A stretch of DNA of 64,000 nt from Pelotomaculum sp. (GTDB lineage Bacteria > Bacillota > Desulfotomaculia > Desulfotomaculales > Pelotomaculaceae). The translations under genes and the position numbers were made by a program. Shown here in pieces: positions 55,591-63,838 of the stretch (position 1 is the first letter of the stretch; every line of letters starts with the position of its first letter). Under the pieces are notes generated by a model that had not been told where the DNA came from, searched no databases, and was given only the letters and a program-made list of their open reading frames with translations. The stretch is taken from positions 49,701 through 113,700 of the forward strand of contig JAHDOA010000015.1 in the NCBI GenBank assembly GCA_018435055.1, read 5' to 3'.

Positions 55591-56817
55591 TTAATAGTAA
55601 TAATATTTCCTCCGGCTGCGCATGATCAACCGCCTGCGCCTGATGTCCATATAACAAAGATACAGAAATACCACGAAAACAGCCACTATTAATATCAACA
55701 GCCAGAACCACCACTGCGTGGTGATCTTCCTGATTACATCATCTTTCAGGAGCAGGTCAACCCGGCCCAGTTCCTGGCCGGCGGCGAAAAATACCAGTTC
55801 GCCCGCTTTACTGCCGGCCCCGGCCGGGGCTTTAAGCATATGCAGCTCAGCCTTACTGGTGACAGCGGCCTGGCTGTCATGGGGAAAATTATATTTCAAG
55901 GTCCCTGCTGTGATTACCGGAGCTTTATCCAATTTGCCATATATTACCGGAACGTCGGCGGCATGTTCACCCGCTTCAGATAAAGTAACAGTTTTAAAAT
56001 TCATAAAACCGTAATCCAAAAGCGCCGCAGAGTCCGACCAGATATTTAATCCTTCGCTTTTCATCACTACGGATATTAATTCCCGGCTATCCCTTACAGC
56101 CTCTGTAACCAGGCACTGCCCCGCTTCTTCGGTATAACCCGTCTTGACGCCGACAGCCCCGTCATAATTCCAGAGCATTCTGTTCGAGTTGCTAAGAAAA
56201 ACCTGGGCTTCCGGGTCGTTTCTTTCAATGGTCTCTATCTTTGTAGCTACGATTTCCCGGAAATCCGGATTTCTCATGGCATAGCCGGCAATCAGCGCCA
56301 TATCGCGGGCAGTGCTGTAATGGCTGGGCTCCGGCAGCCCGTTGGGGTTGTTAAAATGAGTATTTACGGCGCCGATCTCGCCGGCCTTTTTGTTCATCAG
56401 CCGCACAAATTCATCGACAGAACCCCCCAGGTGGCAGGCTATGGCAATGGCGCAATCATTGCCTGAATTCAGCATCAACCCGTAAATCAGGTCGCCCAGG
56501 GAAATCCGCTCCCCGTCCTGCAGGCCGATAGCCGAGCCTTCAACAATGCTGGCTTCCAGAGGAACAGTAACCATGTCATTAATCCTGCCGCTCTCCAGAG
56601 CGATAATGGCCGTGATAATTTTGGTGGTGCTGGCCGGATACATCCTCTGGTCCGGGTTCTTTGCATAAAGCAGCTGCCCGTTCGAGAAATCCATAAGTAC
56701 CGCAGCCTCTCCTGTAATCGCCGGAACGCCGGCGGCGGCCGGCATGGGGGCGGCAGCGATAACCATAAAAAATGATAACATTAGCAGGGTCGCCGTAAGT
56801 CTGATTTTAAACCGCAT
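55591..56817 (-). CDS. D-alanyl-D-alanine carboxypeptidase (DacF/DacA type)
   Basis: Removes the terminal D-Ala from peptidoglycan stem peptides. It has 408 residues with a signal peptide (about 1-29). The catalytic motifs are PASTTK with the nucleophile S63, SGN (LNSGNDCA) and KTG (GVKTGYTEEAG). A C-terminal PBP5-like domain follows, then a membrane anchor (about 372-392) and a basic tail. DacF is a forespore enzyme in Bacillus; sporulation use is a guess. It ends 21 bases before the Fur gene. Confidence 0.92.
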   Translation of the reverse strand: MRFKIRLTATLLMLSFFMVIAAAPMPAAAGVPAITGEAAVLMDFSNGQLLYAKNPDQRMYPASTTKIITAIIALESGRINDMVTVPLEASIVEGSAIGLQDGERISLGDLIYGLMLNSGNDCAIAIACHLGGSVDEFVRLMNKKAGEIGAVNTHFNNPNGLPEPSHYSTARDMALIAGYAMRNPDFREIVATKIETIERNDPEAQVFLSNSNRMLWNYDGAVGVKTGYTEEAGQCLVTEAVRDSRELISVVMKSEGLNIWSDSAALLDYGFMNFKTVTLSEAGEHAADVPVIYGKLDKAPVITAGTLKYNFPHDSQAAVTSKAELHMLKAPAGAGSKAGELVFFAAGQELGRVDLLLKDDVIRKITTQWWFWLLILIVAVFVVFLYLCYMDIRRRRLIMRSRRKYYYY

Positions 56818-56954
56818 ATCTCACCTTGAACACTAAAAGATTAAAAGAAAACTATTCCCGCCAGAAAAATTATACCATAAAGCATTGTTTTTCGCCTAGC
56901 CCTGTTGGCGACGCCGGCAAGACGGCGGCAGACAGACGGCGACTGCAGCTAAAG

Positions 56955-58937
56955 CTAAATGCTGTCACCGGATTTCTTGCTAACAGTCAGGCGCAATAAA
57001 ACCAGCAATCCGGCTGTGGCTGCGATAATCAGAGCAGACAGCAGCGGTATCTGCAAGTAGCCGAATCCGCTGGAGGACTCCAGCAAGCGGGTTGCCCCGC
57101 CGCCGATAAGAAAAGCCAGGAAAAAAACAGTAAGCCAGATCATTATCCCCTCGCGCCAGCCGCGTTCCTTGAATATTACCATGGTTGAGGCAATGCAGGG
57201 AACAGTGAGCGATAAGGTCAGCAGGATCACAAAATTTTGCAGCGGCAGCATATGCAGGTTGAGAATTGCGGCAGCGCCGAACTCCTTCCTGATCAGGCCC
57301 ATGACTAATATATCGGCCACTTCCGCCGGCAGGTGCAGCCAGTTTATTGTCACCGGCTCCAGAATCTTTCTTAAGCCGTTCAACAAGCCCGTGACATCCA
57401 GGATCCCCAGGAGGAGCGTCCCCGCGGCAAAAATCGGGAAAGCCTCCCTGATAAAGTCGTAGGACCTGCGCCCGGCCTTGACCATAATATTTCTGATTTT
57501 AGGCAGGCGCAGCGGCGGCAGCTCAATCAGCAGGGGAGACACGCCGCCGGGTAAAAAAGAGTTGAGCAGGGCGCCGGTAAAAACCAGCAGGCAGAATATT
57601 AATACAATGTATAAAGTCATATAAGCCGCGCCCTGACCCGCCATTATGGCTATGATGACCGCCAGCTGGGCGGAGCAGGGCACACAAAGGGCCAGGAGGA
57701 ATATGGCTATGCGGCGTTCCCGGTCGGTGGCAAGCATGCGGGTACTGATGAAGGCCATAGTAACACAACCAAAACCAAGGATCAGAGGGATAATGGCCTG
57801 CCCGTTCAGGCCCATGCCCGCCAGGGTCCGGTCCACTAAAGTGGCGATGCGCGGCAGGTAACCCGTGTCTTCCAGAACAGCAAGCACCAAAAAAATACCC
57901 AGCACCAGGGGCAGTAAAAGCCCGATTAAATAAGTTACGGTCAGGGTCAGAACGCCGTATTGACCGGCCAGAAGCGTGCCGGCAACCGAGTCGGGCCGCA
58001 TAAAAACAGCCAAAAGGTAGCGGATGGCGGGTTCATAATAATTAGTCATGAACTCCCCGGTGCTGTCAACAATAAATCCGGCCAGAAAAACTCCAACCAG
58101 TTCATAAACAACCCACAGGGTTAAGGCCAGCAGCGGAATACCGGTAGCCGGCTTGAGCATCCACCGCCCCACCCTGGCGGCAAAACTTGTCCCCCCGCCG
58201 GTTTCCCTGACAACCTGAGCGACTATCCGGTTCACCCTTTCCCGGCGGGCAAGGTACAAATCTTCCCTGCCGGCGCCCGGATCCATGCCGTATTTCGCGC
58301 TGATAAAAGGGTCCCCTTCTAGAATCAGCAGGGCTTCTCCCCTGCCGGCAGGCGGGTAAATTTTATTGATTTTCTCCTGCAAAGAAGGATCAATATTACC
58401 GGCCCGGGCTGACTTTAACTTTTTTTTCAAATCATCCAGGCCAATGCCGCGTTCCGCCACCATAGGAATAACGGTTACTCCCAGTATTTTCTCCAGAAGC
58501 GGTATATTAATCTCAATGCCTTCCCGCCCGGCGTCATCGATCATGTTCAGCACTACAATTACCGGCATACCCATGTCGATGATCTGCAGGGTTAAGAACA
58601 AATCCTGTTCCAGGTGGACGGCATTTACCACATTAATAATAATATCCGCGGATAAAATTATATCCCGCGCGATCGTTTCCTCCTCGCTGAAGGACGAGAC
58701 GCTAAAAACCCCGGGGGTATCAATTAAAACATCCCTGCCGTACCGGCCGCAGGCCATGTTCAAAGTGGTTCCGGGGTAGTTGGAAACATCCGTATAAAGC
58801 CCCGTCAGGGCGTTGAATATAACAGACTTGCCGACATTAGGATTGCCGGTCAGTACTATTTTATCTCCACCGGCCGGGATAATTTCGTTATTGCTTAATT
58901 GCTCCAAACCCAGTGTCGCCTCCGAATCTATCTCCAC
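56955..58937 (-). CDS. feoB: ferrous iron transport protein FeoB
   Basis: FeoB is a GTPase-coupled membrane transporter of Fe2+. The 660-residue protein begins with a G domain: P-loop GNPNVGKS (31-38), DTPG (G3) and NMID (G4) near 130. Membrane domains follow, with Gate motifs VLEDTGYLPR and PCIASTMV. The likely GTG start at 58937 has no obvious ribosome site. A GGAGG lies 11 bases inside the frame, so a later TTG at codon 11 is possible. feoA is just upstream but a REP-like repeat separates them. Confidence 0.95.
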   Translation of the reverse strand: MEIDSEATLGLEQLSNNEIIPAGGDKIVLTGNPNVGKSVIFNALTGLYTDVSNYPGTTLNMACGRYGRDVLIDTPGVFSVSSFSEEETIARDIILSADIIINVVNAVHLEQDLFLTLQIIDMGMPVIVVLNMIDDAGREGIEINIPLLEKILGVTVIPMVAERGIGLDDLKKKLKSARAGNIDPSLQEKINKIYPPAGRGEALLILEGDPFISAKYGMDPGAGREDLYLARRERVNRIVAQVVRETGGGTSFAARVGRWMLKPATGIPLLALTLWVVYELVGVFLAGFIVDSTGEFMTNYYEPAIRYLLAVFMRPDSVAGTLLAGQYGVLTLTVTYLIGLLLPLVLGIFLVLAVLEDTGYLPRIATLVDRTLAGMGLNGQAIIPLILGFGCVTMAFISTRMLATDRERRIAIFLLALCVPCSAQLAVIIAIMAGQGAAYMTLYIVLIFCLLVFTGALLNSFLPGGVSPLLIELPPLRLPKIRNIMVKAGRRSYDFIREAFPIFAAGTLLLGILDVTGLLNGLRKILEPVTINWLHLPAEVADILVMGLIRKEFGAAAILNLHMLPLQNFVILLTLSLTVPCIASTMVIFKERGWREGIMIWLTVFFLAFLIGGGATRLLESSSGFGYLQIPLLSALIIAATAGLLVLLRLTVSKKSGDSI

Positions 58938-58964
58938 AACGCGTGCTTAATTCTAAACTAACTG

Positions 58965-59095
58965 GTAGATCTGTGGGACATTCCTCAGCCCTAAATCTGG
59001 GGGACATTACCACATCCTTACTGGCATCAGTCATTTCACGCTACCCAGCCCCAAAGCCAATCTCCAAACAGAGGTGTGTCCCGATTCCTGAAGCT
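58965..59095. repeat. REP-like palindromic repeat, locus D (degenerate) inside feoA-feoB
   Basis: Partial arms TGGGACATTCCTC and GAGGTGTGTCCCGATTCC flank about 85 bases containing a second GGGGACATTACC. It is a degenerate member of the GGGGACA/TGTCCCC family and fills the interval between feoA and feoB. Confidence 0.65.
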
Positions 59096-59099
59096 TGTC

Positions 59100-59318
59100 C
59101 TAGAATGGTTCAACTGTAATGGTTCTGGCCAGGTTCCTGCCGATGGCAATTTCCTGCTTGTTTCTGGCCACCACAACCGGTCCCGCCGGCACAACTTCGC
59201 GGCAGGTGATTACAGTTCCCTCAGCAATACCAAGGCGCAACGCCTGAACCCGGGTTAGTTCATTGGGGATCCCGGTAATTCTAATTACCTGTCCTTTTCT
59301 GACTTGATCCAAATGCAC
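59100..59318 (-). CDS. feoA: FeoA, cytoplasmic SH3-fold partner of FeoB
   Basis: FeoA is a small SH3-like protein needed for FeoB-dependent iron uptake. GTG at 59318 with GGAGGG 7 bases upstream gives 72 residues, the usual FeoA length. It contains RITGIPNELTRVQALRLGIAEGT and a C-terminal NLARTITVEPF. An ORF extension 33 codons upstream would add a hydrophobic stretch not seen in the family. A promoter and a Fur-box-like site are upstream. Confidence 0.9.
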   Translation of the reverse strand: MHLDQVRKGQVIRITGIPNELTRVQALRLGIAEGTVITCREVVPAGPVVVARNKQEIAIGRNLARTITVEPF

Positions 59319-59353
59319 CTTTTTGCCCTCCATAATATATGGCATAATGATAA

Positions 59354-59368
59354 AGACAACCATTCTCA
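59354..59368 (-). promoter_or_regulatory. Fur-box-like site upstream of feoA
   Basis: On the minus strand TGAGAATGGTTGTCT matches the 7-1-7 Fur pattern (TGATAATNATTATCA) at about 10 of 14 positions. It is just downstream of the feoA -10 at 59386-59391 and could be a Fur repression site. The match is imperfect. Confidence 0.4.
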
Positions 59369-59385
59369 TTCTTATTCCTACCATT

Positions 59386-59414
59386 ATTATATGGAAAGAC
59401 AAAAAAAATATCAA
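59386..59414 (-). promoter_or_regulatory. sigma-A type promoter for feoA
   Basis: TTGATA (59409-59414) and TATAAT (59386-59391) on the minus strand are separated by 17 bases. Confidence 0.7.
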
Positions 59415-59417
59415 CAT

Positions 59418-59914
59418 TAATTTTCGCCGGATAAGAACAATTTTTGATTGACATTCTTTTCATACGGTTAATCCATTTTAAACCATGCTATATAATTGTC
59501 GTGCACTTTGAGGCAACTTTTAAAGCTGATGTGAATCGCATTTAAACAAGGATTCCAGGTTTAAAAAGCAAGCCGCCCGGTAAGATAGCGCCATAACCCA
59601 ACATTTTTGGGTCATTTTCATACCAAACGGCTCATAAATCCTGGCTTGGGTAAATGCATGTGGATGTGGGAATATCCTGGCTCATGCGGGAGGGTAGACT
59701 TCAACGCAATATAATGCGGCGAGTTAAAAACTGATTAAAGTAGCGGGCAAATGCCATATAATAGAGATTAAATGTAAAATTTGAAGCCACAGGCAAGGCT
59801 TGACTCTGATGCAGTCAAAACCGGATATAAGCCCCATTATTTAATTGCCTTACGCTATATGCAAAGCTTCTTTTTCCTGAAAAAGAGCCAAATAAGCTTA
59901 CAATAAGAACGGTT
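59418..59914. other. intergenic region without recognised genes
   Basis: About 500 bases between the feoA promoter and the end of the next gene, A/T-rich, with several TATAAT-like boxes and no long ORF supported by a ribosome site. A stem ACCCAA/TTGGGT near 59597-59612 and a short stem near 59868-59890, possibly a terminator, are present. No riboswitch family could be matched. Confidence 0.4.
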
Positions 59915-60919
59915 TTACAGGTACCAAACCCACGAGGTTGGCGGCGCCTGTGTCTTTTGGGAATTTTCCAATACGATTTGACTTACATTGTTGCCGTAGT
60001 TAGTCTCAGGTATAAAGTAATTACCGTTCAGATCTGTTTTGTTTGCTACTGCTATTAGTCTTACTGTTTCCGCATTTGGCATGGTAACTGAAAAGCTCAT
60101 TGTATCCGTGCCTGAGCTGAAAGCCTGGTCTTTTGCAAATACGGTTTTCACGCTGTCTGCGACCATGTATACGGATATGTTTGCCAGTAAAAATGAAAAA
60201 TCGAAGTTGACTAATTGGCCGGCGTTAAGGTTAAAATTTAAGGTTTCGCCGGGGGTAAACTTTTGCGGTATGGCCCCTGTGAATTGGACGTAGTAGTCTG
60301 GAAGTTTTACAATTAGATTGGGGATTGTTTCGTAACGCCAGTTCGACGGGGAATCACCCCGCCTGTAAAACAATACTTTAAGTTCGCCGCGGTTTCCGTT
60401 CATTGAGCTTGCTACTGCGCCGTAATAACTCATATCATTCCAAAACGCATTTGCCGGGTATCCCTGCGATATGGCATATTGCTGGATTTGCTGGTAGATG
60501 GAGGGCCAATCTTCATCAGTTATATAATCATATATCTTACTGCAACCACTCTTAGCTACATCATGCGGGTTTTGAATATATTCTCGTTCTGTTACCGGAA
60601 AACTGCCGGGGTCTTTTCTGAAGGCAGGGTTAGGAAATGTGTTCTTGTCCACACTGTACCCAAAATACCGCCACTGTCCCTGGTCGTAGAGCTGGGGCGG
60701 CGTTGCCCCGACAACCTGTTCGGGTTGCCCGTACACTTCGTAAGTCCCGATGAGGTCTTTTCGCAGATAGAGTTTTTCGGATTGTGTTCCATTGGGGTAA
60801 GTGACAATAATATACCGATCCCCGTTGGGATCGGTTAAGACTTCCGCAGGTGCAACGCATACAGTCAGCACCAACAGCGTTACTGCAAACAGCAGGTAGG
60901 TTAGTTTTTTCAACTGCAA
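59915..60919 (-). CDS. exported protein of unknown function (334 aa)
   Basis: A 334-residue protein with a signal peptide or anchor (about residues 4-25), then a mainly extracellular region with aromatic and Asn-rich segments. It has no catalytic motif that I recognise. Segments such as FTPGETLNFNLNAGQ may be immunoglobulin-like beta folds. It overlaps the next gene (60910-61407) by 10 bases and is last in a row of exported proteins. Confidence 0.6.
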   Translation of the reverse strand: MQLKKLTYLLFAVTLLVLTVCVAPAEVLTDPNGDRYIIVTYPNGTQSEKLYLRKDLIGTYEVYGQPEQVVGATPPQLYDQGQWRYFGYSVDKNTFPNPAFRKDPGSFPVTEREYIQNPHDVAKSGCSKIYDYITDEDWPSIYQQIQQYAISQGYPANAFWNDMSYYGAVASSMNGNRGELKVLFYRRGDSPSNWRYETIPNLIVKLPDYYVQFTGAIPQKFTPGETLNFNLNAGQLVNFDFSFLLANISVYMVADSVKTVFAKDQAFSSGTDTMSFSVTMPNAETVRLIAVANKTDLNGNYFIPETNYGNNVSQIVLENSQKTQAPPTSWVWYL

Positions 60920-61407
60920 CCCACTCCTTTTACTTGTTGGATTATCTCTACCTCTATAGTTGGGATATAGCCGTCTACTGCTTTTACAGTTATTTCATTG
61001 TTTTGGTATGCGTGTTTATATGCTTCACCGATGAGCCAGTTGTTGTTTAGCTTTTCCTGCCTTCTTGATATTTCAGACATTATTTCTTCTGCGTTATCCG
61101 GGAAATAACTCGCTATAATCTTGGAGACTTTTGATAAGTCTGTTGCGTTCTTGCACTCTACATTAATCACCATGCGGACATAGCCTGTGCCCTCTCCGGT
61201 TGTATTGTAAATGGCATAGTCAATGCCTTCTACTTTGCTACGCCAGTCGTCTCCGCTTGCGGTCATTTTGTTGTCTAAGGCCATGTTGAATATTTCTACC
61301 TGCCGGGGTATCGGAGGGATCCTCGACTTCTTTGACCACAGATACCCGCCTCCTAGCGCTGCCAATAAAAAAATTGACAGCGCTATCAGCACTGCCTTTC
61401 TATTCAT
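60910..61407 (-). CDS. exported protein of unknown function (165 aa)
   Basis: A 165-residue protein with one N-terminal membrane segment (about 6-24). Its external part resembles the C-terminal part of the adjacent stalk-domain protein (61425-62336): the pattern C-x-x-K/A ... D ... IA..F.PD...E.M is shared, suggesting a common domain. No known family. It is read together with its neighbours. Confidence 0.55.
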   Translation of the reverse strand: MNRKAVLIALSIFLLAALGGGYLWSKKSRIPPIPRQVEIFNMALDNKMTASGDDWRSKVEGIDYAIYNTTGEGTGYVRMVINVECKNATDLSKVSKIIASYFPDNAEEIMSEISRRQEKLNNNWLIGEAYKHAYQNNEITVKAVDGYIPTIEVEIIQQVKGVGCS

Positions 61408-61424
61408 ATTAGTTGCCTCCTGTT

Positions 61425-62336
61425 TTATTCAAATAGTCTAATATATACGCTCACAAAATCACCGCTTGTATCACCTCTAGCTCTTACTATGCAATTAGCT
61501 ACCATTTTCGAGAATACCTGATGTTCATAGGGATCTGTGTTTGCTCTAAAGGCGTTGATTCCTGCGTCGATAGCGTCCATTACTTCATCCACTTTATCTG
61601 GCAGAAATGCTTGGGCTATTCCCCTAAGATATATTCTATCATTGTCGTTAATCTTTTTTGCCTCGCATTTGGCTGAAATAGATCCTGTACCCATTTCCCC
61701 GTGATAATCAGGTCTCGGCGGTTCATACATATAAAGTATGCTATCGCTTTGGTAGACCCAACCACCAGTCATTCCAAAATAATCTTTTTTGCGGTCGAAA
61801 AGGTGCATATAATCCCCGCCCAAGGCCCGGTCCATAAACTGCACCACGTTCGGTTTCGGTTCCGGTATCACCGGTTTTTTCCCCGGCATGTAAATGTCCA
61901 CCCTGCCAAAAGCGCCCCACTGAACATAGCCTACCTCCCTGCCCAGGGCTTCGGAAACGAATCTGAGGGGTACCAATGTCCGGTCGCCTTCCAGTATTGC
62001 CGGAGCATCCAGGGTTTTTGGGTCTGAATTAACAAAATAGCTGTAAGCGCCTATGGTCAAGCTGATATCGATCTGCTTGTCTTTTATATAAACTGTCCGG
62101 GAATTCTTGTCCCAGTCAACCTCGGCTCCCAGCGCTTCCGACACAAACCTGATCGGGACGTAGGTCCTGTCCGCGGCGGGGTCAATAAACGGCCCCTGAT
62201 CGGGAAAGTCTATTTGCTCGCCCTCAACAAATACAACCACGTCGTAGTTTCTGTTATCTGCCGCATTGGCAGATACGGGAATAAAAATTAGCGCCAGTAA
62301 AAGTGTCAACAGTATGAGTTTTTTAATTTTAACCAC
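61425..62336 (-). CDS. copper amine oxidase N-terminal-like (stalk) domain exported protein
   Basis: A 303-residue exported protein. Signal peptide about 1-26, then two copies of the copper-amine-oxidase-N (stalk) motif: YVPIRFVSEALGAEVDW at about 60-76 and LVPLRFVSEALGREVGY at about 122-138. The C-terminal part (about 190-300) matches the neighbouring 165-aa protein in pattern. Stalk domains are common on surfaces of Clostridia and interact with wall or polymers. No catalytic oxidase domain is present. The role is unknown. Confidence 0.75.
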   Translation of the reverse strand: MVKIKKLILLTLLLALIFIPVSANAADNRNYDVVVFVEGEQIDFPDQGPFIDPAADRTYVPIRFVSEALGAEVDWDKNSRTVYIKDKQIDISLTIGAYSYFVNSDPKTLDAPAILEGDRTLVPLRFVSEALGREVGYVQWGAFGRVDIYMPGKKPVIPEPKPNVVQFMDRALGGDYMHLFDRKKDYFGMTGGWVYQSDSILYMYEPPRPDYHGEMGTGSISAKCEAKKINDNDRIYLRGIAQAFLPDKVDEVMDAIDAGINAFRANTDPYEHQVFSKMVANCIVRARGDTSGDFVSVYIRLFE

Positions 62337-62368
62337 CCCTTTTTTATTATTTATTTTTAGTCATGTAG

Positions 62369-62785
62369 TTATTTAACTACCTTTTCCAGCCTCGCAACCC
62401 TTGATACAAGATAGCCGGTGTCGGTTTCAATACTGTCCAATCGCTGATCCAGGTGTTTTTGCAGGTTTTCGATTTGTTCGCCCCGCAGGCTATAACCGTT
62501 AAATAATGCGCCAATCTTTTCAATGACTTCGCTTTCCATGCGGGTCTCAATTTTCCGCTGGCTTGTTTCCAGTGATTCCATGCGGGTTTCAATTTTCTGC
62601 TGGCCTGCTTCCAGTGATTCCATGCGGGTTTCAATTTTCTGCTGGCCTGCTTCCAGTGACTTTATGCGGGTCTCAATTTTCTGCTGGGTGGTTTCGAGCC
62701 TACCTTGACCGTCTTCCAGATTGCCCACACGTTTGTTTAGGGCTCTGACTTCTCCCAAAATTTCTGTGAGAATTTGTTCGCTCAC
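62369..62785 (-). CDS. coiled-coil protein with 14-residue repeats
   Basis: A 138-residue protein that is mostly coiled coil. Residues about 35-85 are four 14-residue repeats similar to RMESLEAGQQKIET, encoded by four near-identical 42-base units. It has no signal peptide, membrane segment or catalytic site. It resembles various small phage or plasmid coiled-coil proteins but family is not known. GAAAGGAC lies upstream of the ATG. Confidence 0.65.
   Translation of the reverse strand: MSEQILTEILGEVRALNKRVGNLEDGQGRLETTQQKIETRIKSLEAGQQKIETRMESLEAGQQKIETRMESLETSQRKIETRMESEVIEKIGALFNGYSLRGEQIENLQKHLDQRLDSIETDTGYLVSRVARLEKVVK
62530..62695. repeat. 42-bp in-frame tandem repeat (four copies)
   Basis: Four copies of about 42 bases (unit CCATGCGGGTTTCAATTTTC plus CTGGCCTGCTTCCAGTGATT) in direct order, with a few substitutions. 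It encodes the 14-residue coiled-coil repeat. Confidence 0.85.
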
Positions 62786-62837
62786 TATTATCAGTCCTTT
62801 CTAACAAAAATTACCTGCTTTTGTGGTTTTGTTGAAA

Positions 62838-63251
62838 CTAGGAAGTAGCGCCTTCGTCCGGCCTCTGTTCCCGGTATATCGCCAACACCTGATCCTCTTT
62901 GACTAACAAACTAACGCTATCCCCCTGCTTGTAAAACTGGGTCAAGTCTGTTTTCCGGCCTTCCGCGTTTTTCATCGACATGCCTACCTGGACTGTGGTG
63001 TACTCGTTTGTTTTGAATTTCATTATACCATCATCTGTATTAATTTGGATTGTTTCGGCGGTTATTTCCGCAATGTCCCCTTCTCTAACCATGCTTTCCA
63101 ATTCCGCCTGCTGCTGTTTGGCGAGTGCTTTTGCTTTTTGCATGGGTACTGTGAACTTAATATAATACAGCCCGGCGGCGCCTAAAATGACCCCAATAAT
63201 TAGGGATATAATAGCTGTGATTATGATTGGTTTTTTTATGGGTTTCACCAC
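62838..63251 (-). CDS. membrane-anchored protein of unknown function (137 aa)
   Basis: A 137-residue protein with one N-terminal membrane segment (about 9-30), a coil (about 35-56) and a small beta-rich C-terminal region (IAEITAETIQINTDDGIMKF). No family recognised. It is close to the coiled-coil gene (53 bases) and probably cotranscribed with it. Confidence 0.55.
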   Translation of the reverse strand: MVKPIKKPIIITAIISLIIGVILGAAGLYYIKFTVPMQKAKALAKQQQAELESMVREGDIAEITAETIQINTDDGIMKFKTNEYTTVQVGMSMKNAEGRKTDLTQFYKQGDSVSLLVKEDQVLAIYREQRPDEGATS

Positions 63252-63388
63252 CTTTCTTAACTATATTTTACCATAGGGAACGGGATAGAACAAGTGTTCT
63301 TGTTTAGTTTTAATTCCCCTATAATATTAAAACCGGGCTTATGCCCGGCTTTCAGTGTTCAAGTTGTTCTATATATTCTTCTATTGTT

Positions 63389-63838
63389 TCAGCGCTTAAC
63401 GTAGTCTATACCTGCGCCCTCTTGTGAACCTGTCTTCCCGATATTCCCCGCTTTAATCATCCTGACTGTTGCGCCAACTACATTATAATGTGCTTTATTT
63501 GGGGTTTTGCCACGTTTAAAGAATACCGGTATATCATCTTTTTCCTTTGCTTTTTTGTATTCGTCAGGATTTGTAGGTACGCAAAATCCAAATAATGGTC
63601 TAGCTCCATCAGTATCCTTTAATTCTTGAATACTATTTAATATATCTGGATTATGAAATTTATAATCCAGCCGTAGGCTAGGATTGTATTGTGAATGAAT
63701 ATCCTTAACTGTCAAAGGGTATGACGAAAATAGTTCCCCTGTATCCTCCAGGCTCAATGGCGAATGCTGTATTTCATCCCAGCGGTTTTTAATGACCTTG
63801 ACAAACCAAATTCGGAAAAACAGAAATTGAAATACCAC
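63389..63838 (-). pseudogene. gene remnant, 5' truncated next to IS256 fragment
   Basis: The reading frame (149 codons) ends normally at 63389, but its upstream end runs into the reverse strand of the transposase fragment. The first ~14 codons are antisense to that fragment and no proper start or ribosome site is present. The remaining sequence (for example PLTVKDIHSQYNPSLRLDYK) matches no family I recognise. It is best read as the 3' part of a gene cut by an IS or recombination event. Confidence 0.5.

Noticed and set aside
59418..59914. Possible c-di-GMP (GEMM) riboswitch
   Set aside because: GC-rich paired blocks look suggestive but do not match the conserved core.
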